Shown in pieces: positions 14,366 to 22,396 of a stretch of 22,535 nucleotides of DNA. Under the pieces are notes generated by a model. It saw only the letters and a program-made list of their open reading frames with translations, was not told the origin of the DNA and made no database searches. Every line of letters begins with the position of its first letter. Within the stretch, counting starts at the first letter, position 1. Position numbers and translations under genes: made by a program. The DNA comes from an uncultured Eubacteriales bacterium (GTDB lineage Bacteria; Bacillota; Clostridia; Monoglobales; Monoglobaceae), in the NCBI GenBank assembly GCA_905205855.1, contig CAJLFL010000006.1:1-22535 (forward strand), read 5' to 3'.

Positions 14366-16487
14366 ATTTTATAAGTATAACATCTGAATCTTTATATGGC
14401 TTTAAGTTTTTAAACCCATCAAGTACAAATATTTTATAATAATCTGCACCGCCCTGCGGCAATCTTACACTCAGACTGCCACCTGCCGCTCCGCTTTCGG
14501 AAAACTCTTTAATATACGATTCTGTCAAAGTATCATCCGTATACCCCGAAACGATTACAGCGGCATCAAATGGTCTTTGTGTCGTATTTGTATAATCCAC
14601 ACCTACTGCTGCTCCGGGAGCAAATTTATATTTGTCATTCTCCTTTTGCGCTGCGCTGTGTCCGTTTTTACAGATTACTATATTTTTAACTCCAAGTACT
14701 GTGCTGCCGATGTTTTTCCCGGCACTTAAAGACTCTGTCTGTGAATAAAGCTCTATTGTATCAAGACCTTTTGCCGCGCTTGCCGGTACAAGCTGTTCTT
14801 TTTCTGCTGTATAAACGCTGCCGTCTGAGCCTGTCATTACAAGCTTTGCATCACGACCTCCGCTGTCGTTTTCGGTAAGAGTCAGTTTAACGTGCAGATT
14901 GTTTCTGTTAAGTGCATTTTTTTCTCCGCTGTAAACAGGCAGAATATTCTCTGTTTCATTGCCGTCGGAATTTAACATCCTAAGAACAAATCCGACATTA
15001 TATCCGCTGCCAAGACTGCCCTTATATCCATACTGATTATACGATACGCAGATAACCGGTATTTGGGTTCCATCGGTGCTGCAAAGATTTACGCCTGCTT
15101 TTCCGTTTCCGTCATACCAATTCAAAGCATAAAGACTTGTATCAAACTCAACAGTCAATACCTCATCCTTATCCGGTGCAGCAAATTCATGCCGCAGAGA
15201 ATGTATATTCTTATCGCTGCCGCGAATTGTCCACAGGTACTTCTGATACGTTTTATATTCAAAGCCGTTTTGGATATTGTTCCCGTCAGTTCCCCATGCT
15301 TCTCCGTTTAAATATGAATAATCCGATAAAGCCGCTGTTTTTTCAAAATCAAAGTTCTTCATACTTTCGTCAAGAGCCTTATGCTCATAATCAAGCGCTT
15401 TAAAGCTTATTATCGGCTCGTCAAGCATGAATTTTATACGCGCATTTACAATTCTGAGCACATTTTCTCCGCCGTTTGACGCAGAACTCATTTTAAATGC
15501 CATTCCCCGTATTTCTTTTACGGATATATCACTGTTTACTGAACATTCCGCACTTTTTTGCGCCGTATTGTTTTTGAACAGCTCATATTTTAGTGACTGA
15601 CTTCCTCTGTCACCGCTGCACAAAGTAACTTTTAATTCATAGCGGCTGTTATCGTCAAGGCTCAGCTTTTCTTCATCCATACACTGCAAATAATACCCGC
15701 TGTCATCACAAATGATATTTCCGATTTGATATTCCTCCGCGCTGTCAACAATCAGTTCTGATTTAAAATCCGACCTTGAGTCATATGTATCAATGGTACA
15801 GCTTATCTCAACATTGCCGCCCAAAATATTACCTTTTATTCTGTGTCTTAAATCAATATCCGTATACTGCTTTGCCATCATTATTATACCGTCTGCCGAA
15901 TCCGTAGCGTTGTCTTTTATACCGGCATTGCTTGCCCAAGCCTCACCGTTTGTATAATCTGTGTTTTCCTCTGTAATGCCGCCGTCCATGACAGTGCTCT
16001 GAGCCGCTGCGCCTTTAAGTCCCGCCTCAAGCACAACGCCGTCATAGTTAAAGCCTTCATTCTCGCGAAGCTCTTTTCCGGCTTCTTCAACACTGCTATA
16101 TGTAACAGGCGAAACATCTCCCTTTGGCTGAGCAGATACCGCAGCCGCAATATCCGAGCCATCAAAGGTTATATCTATTCTGTTTTCGCCGTCCTTAACC
16201 AGGCTGTATCTGAACGTCTTTTTTACTCCGCCAATCTCGGCAGTAATATCATAATCACCGTAAAATCCGCGGAAATCCGCAATACCGTCTTTGTCGCTCA
16301 CAACCTCCGTTTTTGTTTTGAACTCATCATTCACCATTGAATCCCACATCTTCTTTGCAGGCTTTTCGTTCCAGCTGCTGTCATAAAACGGTGCTGAATT
16401 TCTCCAGTGCATTGAATCCTGATAACAATATCGCACATTACCTTCAGCCGTTCCACAAAAAACAAAAGCCTTATCAAAAATGTGCAA
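14364..16487 (-). CDS. 5'-truncated GH10 xylanase-like protein with tandem lectin-like modules
   Basis: This 707-codon open frame has no proper beginning: the first possible start is a TTG with no ribosome site, and no signal peptide exists although the rest looks secreted. Residues 24-108 match the very end of GH10 endo-xylanase catalytic domains (DSMHWRNSAPFYDSSWNEKPA, then GIADFRGFYGDYDITAEIGG). All catalytic glutamates would lie upstream and are missing. Two related beta-sandwich-like modules follow (about 178-358 and 393-608), opening with TNGEAWASN and LNGEAWGTD. A C-terminal domain ends FVLDGFKNLKP. The frame is otherwise unbroken over 2.1 kb, pointing to a recent loss. The product, if made, is unlikely to be an active enzyme or be exported. 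Confidence 0.8.
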   Translation of the reverse strand: MHIFDKAFVFCGTAEGNVRYCYQDSMHWRNSAPFYDSSWNEKPAKKMWDSMVNDEFKTKTEVVSDKDGIADFRGFYGDYDITAEIGGVKKTFRYSLVKDGENRIDITFDGSDIAAAVSAQPKGDVSPVTYSSVEEAGKELRENEGFNYDGVVLEAGLKGAAAQSTVMDGGITEENTDYTNGEAWASNAGIKDNATDSADGIIMMAKQYTDIDLRHRIKGNILGGNVEISCTIDTYDSRSDFKSELIVDSAEEYQIGNIICDDSGYYLQCMDEEKLSLDDNSRYELKVTLCSGDRGSQSLKYELFKNNTAQKSAECSVNSDISVKEIRGMAFKMSSASNGGENVLRIVNARIKFMLDEPIISFKALDYEHKALDESMKNFDFEKTAALSDYSYLNGEAWGTDGNNIQNGFEYKTYQKYLWTIRGSDKNIHSLRHEFAAPDKDEVLTVEFDTSLYALNWYDGNGKAGVNLCSTDGTQIPVICVSYNQYGYKGSLGSGYNVGFVLRMLNSDGNETENILPVYSGEKNALNRNNLHVKLTLTENDSGGRDAKLVMTGSDGSVYTAEKEQLVPASAAKGLDTIELYSQTESLSAGKNIGSTVLGVKNIVICKNGHSAAQKENDKYKFAPGAAVGVDYTNTTQRPFDAAVIVSGYTDDTLTESYIKEFSESGAAGGSLSVRLPQGGADYYKIFVLDGFKNLKPYKDSDVILIK

Positions 16488-16778
16488 AACTATATACAGC
16501 TTAACCCCGCCGTATCATTAAATGACATATCAGCACATTTTTATCATTCGCCTAACTACCTCAGCAATATCTTCAGCAAAGAGGTTGGTATTACTATCAA
16601 AAACTATATTATAAATACCCGTATCGACCGCGCCAAACAGCTTTTGACCGAAACCGAAGAAAGCATCTACGAAATAGCCAACGCAGTAGGCTATAAGGAT
16701 CCGCAGTATTTTAGTGTTTTGTTTAAGAAAAAGGTTGGCGTAACGCCGTCTGCATATAAGCTCAGCGGTCCGGTTTAA
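16482..16778 (+). pseudogene. 5'-truncated AraC-family regulator (DNA-binding domain only)
   Basis: This is a 98-codon C-terminal AraC/XylS DNA-binding domain with both helix-turn-helix motifs: SLNDISAHFYHSPNYLSNIFSKEVG and ESIYEIANAVGYKDPQYFSVLFKKKVGVTPSAYK. The frame remains open leftwards and AraC-like sequence begins earlier (SLIKNVQNYI from about 16467). The GTG at 16482 is therefore not a natural start, and it has no ribosome site. The sensor or receiver half and the promoter are missing. It meets the truncated GH10 gene head to head within about 50 bases. AraC regulators often control neighbouring polysaccharide genes, so the two were probably a divergent pair. Confidence 0.8.
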
Positions 16779-16805
16779 TACACCGAAGTGCAGCAGAATA
16801 CGGCA

Positions 16806-17756
16806 TTATGCATCAGCCATATCTGCAGAGGCAGATGACATACGGCTGAGATACTTTGTTATGTTTTCTATAAAAGCCCTGCCGACTTCACTGACGGGGT
16901 TTTTTGTTTTTATAATATAGCCTATCTCCATTGAGCTGTTTGGATTATTCTCATCAGCGTCAAACGGGACAGCTATAAAATCACTGCCGTTTAACTCCTC
17001 GCATATTATACCGGAGCACAGAGTATATCCGTTAAGTCCGACCATCAGATTAAGCATTGTCGCTCTGTCTGTTGCCTTAATCGTACGCTGATAATCATTT
17101 GTGCTCAGGATTTCCTCCGCAAAATAAAACGAGCCGTTTTCTCCCTGCTCAAACGATAGACACGGATAGTTTTTAAGCTCGTCAAAGCATATCGCTTCTT
17201 TCCCTGCAAGGGGATGGTTTTTCCATATATACACATACGCCTTGCAGTCAATCAGCTTATGGAACTCACAGTCGTTTTCCTTTAATATTTTTTCAAGTAT
17301 TTTTCTGTTAAAATCATTAAGATACAGGATTCCGACCTCACTTTTAAAATTGCTGACGTCCTGTATAACGTCAAAGGTTTTGGTTTCGCGCACCGCAAAT
17401 TCATAATTCAGTGTATCAAATTTTTTGACTGTATCGACAAAAGCCTTTACCACAAAGGAATAATGCTGAGTCGACACACCGAATTTTATTTTTATGTTAT
17501 CTTCTTCTATATATCTATGCTCTATAAGCTCATATTGCTGGTGCAGCTGTCTTGCATAAAGCAAAAACTCCTCACCCTCTTTGGTAAGAATAACTCCTCT
17601 GCTTGTCCGCAGAAAAATCGTAATACCAAGCTCTTTTTCAAGCTCTTTTACCGCATTTGTAAGCGATGGCTGGGAAATAAACAGGCTTTCCGCCGCCCTA
17701 TTCATAGAACCCAGCTCCGCTATTGTTATCGCATAAAATATCTGCTGCAAGGTCAT
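16806..17756 (-). CDS. LysR-family transcriptional regulator
   Basis: This 316-residue protein has the LysR N-terminal winged helix (FYAITIAELGSMNRAAESLFISQPSLTNAVKELEKELGITIFLRTSRGVILTKEG is split over residues 7-61, with SQPSL in the recognition helix). A linker helix and a two-lobe effector domain follow. The effector is unknown. It is transcribed away from the Crp/Fnr gene, and in LysR systems the neighbour on the other side is a common target, though a regulator would be an unusual one. It ends 27 bases from the truncated AraC gene. ATG start; a TTGACA promoter lies upstream. Confidence 0.92.
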   Translation of the reverse strand: MTLQQIFYAITIAELGSMNRAAESLFISQPSLTNAVKELEKELGITIFLRTSRGVILTKEGEEFLLYARQLHQQYELIEHRYIEEDNIKIKFGVSTQHYSFVVKAFVDTVKKFDTLNYEFAVRETKTFDVIQDVSNFKSEVGILYLNDFNRKILEKILKENDCEFHKLIDCKAYVYIWKNHPLAGKEAICFDELKNYPCLSFEQGENGSFYFAEEILSTNDYQRTIKATDRATMLNLMVGLNGYTLCSGIICEELNGSDFIAVPFDADENNPNSSMEIGYIIKTKNPVSEVGRAFIENITKYLSRMSSASADMADA

Positions 17757-17786
17757 ACAGGCACCGCCTTTGTAAAATATAATAAA

Positions 17787-17815
17787 AGTTTAACATATGC
17801 ACGTTTTATTGTCAA
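17787..17815 (-). promoter_or_regulatory. Promoter of LysR gene
   Basis: On the minus strand: a perfect TTGACA (17810-17815), a 17-base spacer and TAAACT (17787-17792). It lies 11 bases from the divergent Crp/Fnr promoter, so the two may influence each other. Confidence 0.6.
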
Positions 17816-17825
17816 CCGAGGAAGC

Positions 17826-17855
17826 TTGCATTATATAAATACAATGTGCTATACT
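17826..17855 (+). promoter_or_regulatory. Promoter of Crp/Fnr gene
   Basis: TTGCAT (17826-17831), an 18-base spacer and an extended -10, TG-C-TATACT (17847-17855). An inverted repeat CAATGT/ACATTG (17842-17847 and 17867-17872) brackets the -10 and start region and could be an operator. Confidence 0.6.
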
Positions 17856-17902
17856 AATTTTAAGAAACATTGCAATAATTTATTTAGCAGAGAGAGGATA
17901 CC

Positions 17903-18559
17903 ATGGACTGTTTATTTTTAAGCAAAACACCCTTATTTAAAGATATGACTGCGGAGGAAATTAAAGAATCTCTGGAATTTATGAACGGCTATGAAAAACG
18001 CTTTACAAAGTCGGAAATAATACTCCACGCAGGCGATAAGACCGACAGCTTATGTCTTGTGCTTTCCGGCAGTGTAAATATAAAGATGAACAACAGCCGC
18101 GGTGACAGCAATATCATCGGCTTTGTCGGACAGGGACAGCTTTTTGCCGAAGCATATTCTGTAGTCCGTCAAAAAAGCCTGTTATGTGATGCAGAGGCTG
18201 CCGCCGATACAACCGTATTGTTTTTGCAAACCGACAAGCTTTTATCCGCTGACCGATATCCCGGCAGCTTCTGTATTAAGCTTATTAAAAATATGCTGAT
18301 GATTTCCGCCGAAAAAAACCTTGCTCTTTCATCAAGGATGACTCATACTGCTCCGCGGCTTATCCGCGACAGACTGGTTTCATATTTATCCGAGCAATCC
18401 GCGGCAGCCTCCTGCAAAACCTTTAAAATACCATTCTCAAGACAGCAGCTTGCAGATTATCTCAGCGTTGAGCGCAGTGCATTATCAAATGAGCTTTCAA
18501 AAATGAAACGCGACGGACTTATTGATTATAACAAAAACAATTTCTGCCTGTACTTTTAA
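17903..18559 (+). CDS. Crp/Fnr-family transcriptional regulator
   Basis: This 218-residue protein has an N-terminal cyclic-nucleotide-binding-type beta barrel (SEIILHAGDKTDSLCLVLSGSVNIKM, then GFVGQGQLFAEAYSV). It is followed by a long dimer helix and a C-terminal winged helix (FSRQQLADYLSVERSALSNELSKMKRDGLI). No N-terminal cysteine cluster for an iron-sulfur centre is seen, so it is not a classic oxygen-sensing Fnr. The arginine that binds cAMP phosphate in Crp is not obvious, so the ligand is unknown. GAGAGG lies 5 bases before the ATG. It could control the secreted protein gene that follows on the same strand. Confidence 0.9.
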   Translation: MDCLFLSKTPLFKDMTAEEIKESLEFMNGYEKRFTKSEIILHAGDKTDSLCLVLSGSVNIKMNNSRGDSNIIGFVGQGQLFAEAYSVVRQKSLLCDAEAAADTTVLFLQTDKLLSADRYPGSFCIKLIKNMLMISAEKNLALSSRMTHTAPRLIRDRLVSYLSEQSAAASCKTFKIPFSRQQLADYLSVERSALSNELSKMKRDGLIDYNKNNFCLYF

Positions 18560-18578
18560 TTTTATTTTAATCTTGCTC

Positions 18579-18602
18579 TGTATAATATCTCATATAAGAT
18601 AT
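18579..18602 (+). promoter_or_regulatory. Possible promoter and operator dyad before secreted protein gene
   Basis: A TATAAT at 18581-18586 is followed by the dyad ATATCT-N6-AGATAT (18585-18602). No good -35 box is visible, which would fit a promoter that needs an activator such as the Crp/Fnr protein encoded just upstream. This is weak evidence. Confidence 0.35.
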
Positions 18603-18619
18603 TTGAAAGGGTGGGTAAT

Positions 18620-19711
18620 ATGAAATTAAAGTTATTTTTTATCACAATTCTGCTTACGCTTATTCTTTGTTCGGGCATAGCTGTAAACGCTCAGACTACT
18701 ACCGCGGTAAGCATTGATTCTGCTGTATTGAACGGAACAAAGCTGAGCCTTACGCTGCATTCGGATACAGAAACGACAGCATACATCTATGCCGCTGAGT
18801 ACAATAACGGTATTCTGTCGTCACTCAAACTTCAAAACGCAGTGCTGACAGCTTATTCCTCTGTAATAAGCTTTGACAATATCAGCAGCGATACCGAAGT
18901 TTTTATTCTTGATAAAAATTTATCACCTCTATGTGAATCATTTTACGTTTCCAACATAACAGGTGACGGAATAAACGGCGCAGGCGAGCAGCCGGATACC
19001 GCGCCGTATGAAAATCCATATACCGCATCCGATCACAGCGGTTTATTCACAGATACCGCAGTTGCCGCAAAAACCGGACCAACCATGCCCGGTGGTCACG
19101 GCGGAGGGCAGGGCGGCCCGAATCCCGGCGCCTCTGAGGATGTAAGCTATGGCTATATAAAGGTTGACGGCGGATATATTTACATAAACAACACTAACGG
19201 TGTCGGTTTGGATTCAAACGTAAACATGATAATAAATGACGACGTAATTATAGTTGACGGAGCGACCCTCGGATCTGAGGATGGTCTTGATTATGACGGC
19301 AATATAGAACTCAACGGCGGTTTTGTATTCACCATGACAGCCGGAGGAATGGACAGTATAACAGAAAGCTTCAGTCAAAAATATCTTACCTACGGATATT
19401 CCGGCAGGGGCGGATTTGGCAGCAGTTCTTCCTCATCATCTATATCAAACGGCAGCTATGCAATATGTGATTCAAACGGTAATATATTGTGCGCTTTCAG
19501 CAGAACAAAAGGCAGTATTCAGCGCATTTTGCTTTCATTGCCTCAGATTTCTTCTTCAGAAACATATTATATAAGACCGCTTAACGTAACCGGTGTAAGC
19601 GCAGTAAACTCAATTTTCGGAGTAATTGACAGTTACAGCAAGGAATTTACTGTTTATGACAGCTGTAGTCTGAATACCTCCGGAAGCAAATACACAATGA
19701 CAATAAAATAA
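18620..19711 (+). CDS. Secreted protein with Cthe_2159/DUF4353-like carbohydrate-binding end
   Basis: This 363-residue protein has a signal peptide (KLFFITILLTLILCSGIAVNA, cleavage likely after Ala). A beta-rich domain of about 90 residues follows, then a glycine-rich linker (MPGGHGGGQGGPNPG). The next stretch resembles the last rungs of the carbohydrate-binding beta-helix of DUF4353: GYIKVDGGYIYINNTNGVGLDSN, then SEDGLDYDGNIELNGGFVFT. Family members usually have many more rungs, so this is a short version. Clostridium thermocellum Cthe_2159 binds polygalacturonate; a role in binding plant polysaccharide is inferred. I chose ATG 18620 because the AAAGGGTGG site is well spaced for it; GTG 18611 lies inside that site. 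Confidence 0.75.
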   Translation: MKLKLFFITILLTLILCSGIAVNAQTTTAVSIDSAVLNGTKLSLTLHSDTETTAYIYAAEYNNGILSSLKLQNAVLTAYSSVISFDNISSDTEVFILDKNLSPLCESFYVSNITGDGINGAGEQPDTAPYENPYTASDHSGLFTDTAVAAKTGPTMPGGHGGGQGGPNPGASEDVSYGYIKVDGGYIYINNTNGVGLDSNVNMIINDDVIIVDGATLGSEDGLDYDGNIELNGGFVFTMTAGGMDSITESFSQKYLTYGYSGRGGFGSSSSSSSISNGSYAICDSNGNILCAFSRTKGSIQRILLSLPQISSSETYYIRPLNVTGVSAVNSIFGVIDSYSKEFTVYDSCSLNTSGSKYTMTIK

Positions 19712-19720
19712 TAAGAAGAA

Positions 19721-19753
19721 ACGCAAAGGACGCCCGCGGGCGTCCTTTTGCGT
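19721..19753. terminator. Bidirectional terminator
   Basis: A GGACGCCC/GGGCGTCC stem (19728-19735 with 19738-19745) extends through AAA/TTT and further pairs with one bulged T. It serves the secreted protein gene on the plus strand and the stalk-protein gene on the minus strand. Confidence 0.85.
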
Positions 19754-19769
19754 ATTGATAAACCTTAAT

Positions 19770-20735
19770 TTAAAAAGCCACTTTATTATTTAATAATATA
19801 TTAACTGCAAGAGTTGGATACTGCGGCGGTATGCTTCTGGTGGAAATACCTGTTGTCTGCGCTTTAACGTACATTCCCTCCTCAAGCTTTGTCGCCGAGG
19901 ACTTATCTGCGTCAGGTCTTAAATCGTTAATTTTAACATCATCACCGAGATTAAGTGCAACACGGTTATCGTCCAGAACTACCTGAACAAGCTTGCCGTT
20001 ATCCTCGATAAGCTCTGTTATTTTACCCTCAACAACAGTCTTTGCCAATTCATCTGTCTGAACAATCTCCAACGCTCTTGACATTGGCGGCAGGCTGAGT
20101 GTCATTGCGTCCGAAAGCTTGATTTTAAGCTGTTTTGATTCGTCAAGCTCATCAACTGTGAGAGTTTTTCCGGTTTCATCCTTAATCACTGTTTCATTCG
20201 TTACGGTTATTCTGATTTCGCCCATATTGAAATCCTCAACAAGAAGTCCCTCGTCGGTCTTTTCTTTTATATAAACGGAAACAGCTGCATCGGCGTTCTT
20301 GTTTTCTTCCTCGTCATTGCCCCAGTTGATGTTTATTCCGTCTGAATTCACATCATAGCTGCCTTCAAGAATTTCGCTTATAAAGTTTGCCGGAACATAG
20401 GTTGTATCGTTTACCATAATCGGAGCGGTGCCGAGCTTAATAGGAGCAGTTTTGGCAAATGTATAACCGTCTGTATATGGTGTGCATGTGATATATAACG
20501 GCAGATTAACAAGTTCAATCTTTTCCGCCTCACCATCCCATTTTACTTCAAAATCAAGTGCCTCGCATACTGCTCTCAGCGGAATCATTACTTTATCATC
20601 CTGCATAATAAGCTTTGCGTTTTCCAGTGTTCTGCCGTTTACCTCAACCTTATTCTGATTTCCTTCCGCGGCTGCTGCACCTGAGCAAATCATTGCCGCT
20701 GCCATTACTGCTGCAAAACCTTGCATCTTTTTCAT
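19770..20735 (-). CDS. Secreted copper-amine-oxidase-like stalk domain protein
   Basis: This 321-residue protein has a signal peptide (FAAVMAAAMICSGAAAA). A stalk domain of the copper amine oxidase N-terminal type follows: VEVNGRTLENAKLIMQDDKVMIPLRAVCEALDFEVKWDGEAEKIEL, residues about 29-76, then a second half with APIMVNDTTYVPANFISEIL. The last 180 residues are beta-rich with repeated short strands (VVEGKITELIEDNGKLVQVVLDD) and are not recognised. Such domains are thought to be wall- or polymer-binding in Firmicutes and have no oxidase activity. It follows the anti-sigma-like gene by about 15 bases and is probably part of that ECF operon, possibly its target. Confidence 0.85.
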   Translation of the reverse strand: MKKMQGFAAVMAAAMICSGAAAAEGNQNKVEVNGRTLENAKLIMQDDKVMIPLRAVCEALDFEVKWDGEAEKIELVNLPLYITCTPYTDGYTFAKTAPIKLGTAPIMVNDTTYVPANFISEILEGSYDVNSDGININWGNDEEENKNADAAVSVYIKEKTDEGLLVEDFNMGEIRITVTNETVIKDETGKTLTVDELDESKQLKIKLSDAMTLSLPPMSRALEIVQTDELAKTVVEGKITELIEDNGKLVQVVLDDNRVALNLGDDVKINDLRPDADKSSATKLEEGMYVKAQTTGISTRSIPPQYPTLAVNILLNNKVAF

Positions 20736-20750
20736 AATAATTCTCCTTCC

Positions 20751-21806
20751 TTATTTAAGTGAATCTATTAGTTTATATACTTCTTTTTCGTTAAGACCGT
20801 TTGAGTCAATGATAAGACCTTTATCGGCTGAATATATTTTATAATGTGTGTCGCTTGTTTTGCTTACAACAGCTCCGTTATAGCTTTTGCCGGAGCTGTT
20901 TTCCGACTGCTGTTCAGCCTCCGATGAATCCAAAACAAGCGTAACCGAAACATTTTTACCGTTTCCGCTGTATGTTACCGTGTGGTTTCTGCCCGGTTTG
21001 GCAGTCTTTCCGTCACTCAATGACATCCCCTGCGGGAGATTGATTCCGCTTAAATCGAATCCGTAATAAACACAATATTCGCTAAGCGTCATATCACTTT
21101 GTTTTCTGCTTGAATTTGCCGCCGCTCCCATATCCGAGCCTGAACTGCCTGACGCCGCTTTTGCAGTTATTAAAGCTTCATCAGCATATCCGGCTGATAC
21201 TTCAGGCTCTGCCTCTGCGGATTCTATACTAAACATTTGCGACTCCGTTTGTTCTGTAATTTGCTCTGCGCTTGCTGAATATTGTTTTTCAGCCGTGGGA
21301 ACTTCAGGTGCAGCTGCAGCTGCCGGAGCGGTCGTTCCTGTCGGAGCAGCCGTGTTTTCCGTAACGGCTGCCTGGTTTTTTTTGCTTGCCGTCGGCTTTT
21401 GAGAAGTGCCTGTATTGTTGTCGATTTTATTTGCCGTATTACCATTACCTGTCACGGTGTCGTCCGGGTGAGATTCCGCCGCCTGACCTTCAGCTGTAAT
21501 TTTCGGCAATTCGTTAGAAGGTTCGGCGCTTTCGGCAGGTTGTACGGATGTTTTTGTTTCCTGTTCCGTCCCTGTTCCGATATAAGAGGAATCACCGCTG
21601 AAGTTATCCTTTATATATGGCATAGCGGTAAACGAAAGAGCAATAACCGCTGCCGCAGTTGCTGCAAATCCGACTCTGCGTACTACAACAGTATGCCTGT
21701 CAGTCTTTTTTACAGGTTCTGCCGAGGCTTTTCGGATGAGTTCTTCTTTCAGCGCCGCGTTTATCGGAATTTCATCATTCGCTTCCTTATACAGCTTATC
21801 AAACAT
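20751..21806 (-). CDS. Membrane anti-sigma-like protein with DUF4367-like C-terminus
   Basis: This 351-residue protein has a short cytoplasmic N-terminus of about 45 residues, one membrane helix (VGFAATAAAVIALSFTAMPYI) and a long linker rich in Thr, Ala, Gln, Glu and Pro (about residues 75-225). The C-terminal extracytoplasmic domain (YGFDLSGINLPQGMSLSDG, then VTYSGNGKNVSVTLVLDSS) is of DUF4367 type. I see no zinc-binding HxxxCxxC motif, so it is not a classic ZAS anti-sigma factor. Its ATG lies within the last codons of the sigma gene (8-base overlap), with AGGAGG 8 bases upstream; the TTG at 21812 would be too close to that site. The overlap and membrane layout suggest it restrains the ECF sigma factor. 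Confidence 0.75.
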   Translation of the reverse strand: MFDKLYKEANDEIPINAALKEELIRKASAEPVKKTDRHTVVVRRVGFAATAAAVIALSFTAMPYIKDNFSGDSSYIGTGTEQETKTSVQPAESAEPSNELPKITAEGQAAESHPDDTVTGNGNTANKIDNNTGTSQKPTASKKNQAAVTENTAAPTGTTAPAAAAAPEVPTAEKQYSASAEQITEQTESQMFSIESAEAEPEVSAGYADEALITAKAASGSSGSDMGAAANSSRKQSDMTLSEYCVYYGFDLSGINLPQGMSLSDGKTAKPGRNHTVTYSGNGKNVSVTLVLDSSEAEQQSENSSGKSYNGAVVSKTSDTHYKIYSADKGLIIDSNGLNEKEVYKLIDSLK

Positions 21807-22284
21807 CGTCAAAACCTCCTTTCAGTTTTTCTTTCAGCATTTCTCTGCCCCTGTGAAGCTGTGATTTAATGGTAGATTCTTTTGTTTCAAGAACTTTTGC
21901 AATTTCCGCAACAGAAAAGCCTTCATAGTAAAACAGATGAATTACTGCGCGGTATTTCTGCGGAAGCTCCAGTACAGCATAATACACATCGCTTTTTTCT
22001 TTGCTTTCAAAAACGATTTCCTCCGAGAGAGGAACGGTCTTTTTGAACCATGAATTAGAGAAAATGTTCTTGCTGCAGTTTAAAGTAACGCGTATAAGCC
22101 ATGCCTTTATATGTTCTTCGCTTTTGAATTCAGTGCTTCCTTTAAGAAGTCTTAGAAATACCTCCTGAACAACATCATCAGTATTTGCTTTATCCTTTGT
22201 CTGCGATAACGCCAGCTTATAAACCATATTAAAATATTTTTCTATTATATCCTCATTGGATATGCTGCGTCCGCTGTTTTCCAA
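21799..22284 (-). CDS. ECF-type RNA polymerase sigma factor
   Basis: This 161-residue sigma-70 family protein has only regions 2 and 4. Region 2 is YFNMVYKLALSQTKDKANTDDVVQEVFLRLLKG with AWLIRVTLNCSKN; region 4 is LPQKYRAVIHLFYYEGFSVAEIAKVLETKESTIKSQLHRGREML. It starts with TTG, supported by GAGGAGG 8 bases upstream. It is the first gene of an operon with an anti-sigma-like membrane protein and a secreted stalk protein, an arrangement typical of envelope-signal response. The GCAACC-type element upstream suggests it transcribes its own operon. Confidence 0.93.
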   Translation of the reverse strand: MENSGRSISNEDIIEKYFNMVYKLALSQTKDKANTDDVVQEVFLRLLKGSTEFKSEEHIKAWLIRVTLNCSKNIFSNSWFKKTVPLSEEIVFESKEKSDVYYAVLELPQKYRAVIHLFYYEGFSVAEIAKVLETKESTIKSQLHRGREMLKEKLKGGFDDV

Positions 22285-22304
22285 CCGTTTTTCCTCCTCT
22301 CGTA

Positions 22305-22336
22305 TATAATACCTTTTAAAAGCGCAAAAGGTTGCA
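22305..22336 (-). promoter_or_regulatory. Possible autoregulated ECF promoter
   Basis: On the minus strand, TGCAACC (22330-22336) resembles the AAC-containing -35 element of ECF promoters. It is followed after 16 bases by GGTATTATA (22305-22313). The leader would then be about 15-20 bases, just enough for the ribosome site. The spacer also holds an inverted repeat ACCTTTT/AAAAGGT. Confidence 0.5.
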
Positions 22337-22396
22337 TTAAATTCAAAATTATTTTAACATATTTTATAAAGCTAAATCAAGTCCCAAATAAAACGT

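Noticed and set aside
16821..16836. Hairpin ATCTGC/GCAGAT as terminator between the AraC remnant and LysR
   Set aside because: It lies inside the LysR coding end, has only six pairs and no T-run.
21282..21869. 195-codon plus-strand frame rich in Cys, Arg and Phe
   Set aside because: It is antisense to the low-complexity linker of the anti-sigma-like gene, and its biased composition follows from that repeat-like codon use.
22305..22310. Plus-strand TATAAT
   Set aside because: No plus-strand gene follows; the same bases are better read as the minus-strand ECF promoter region.
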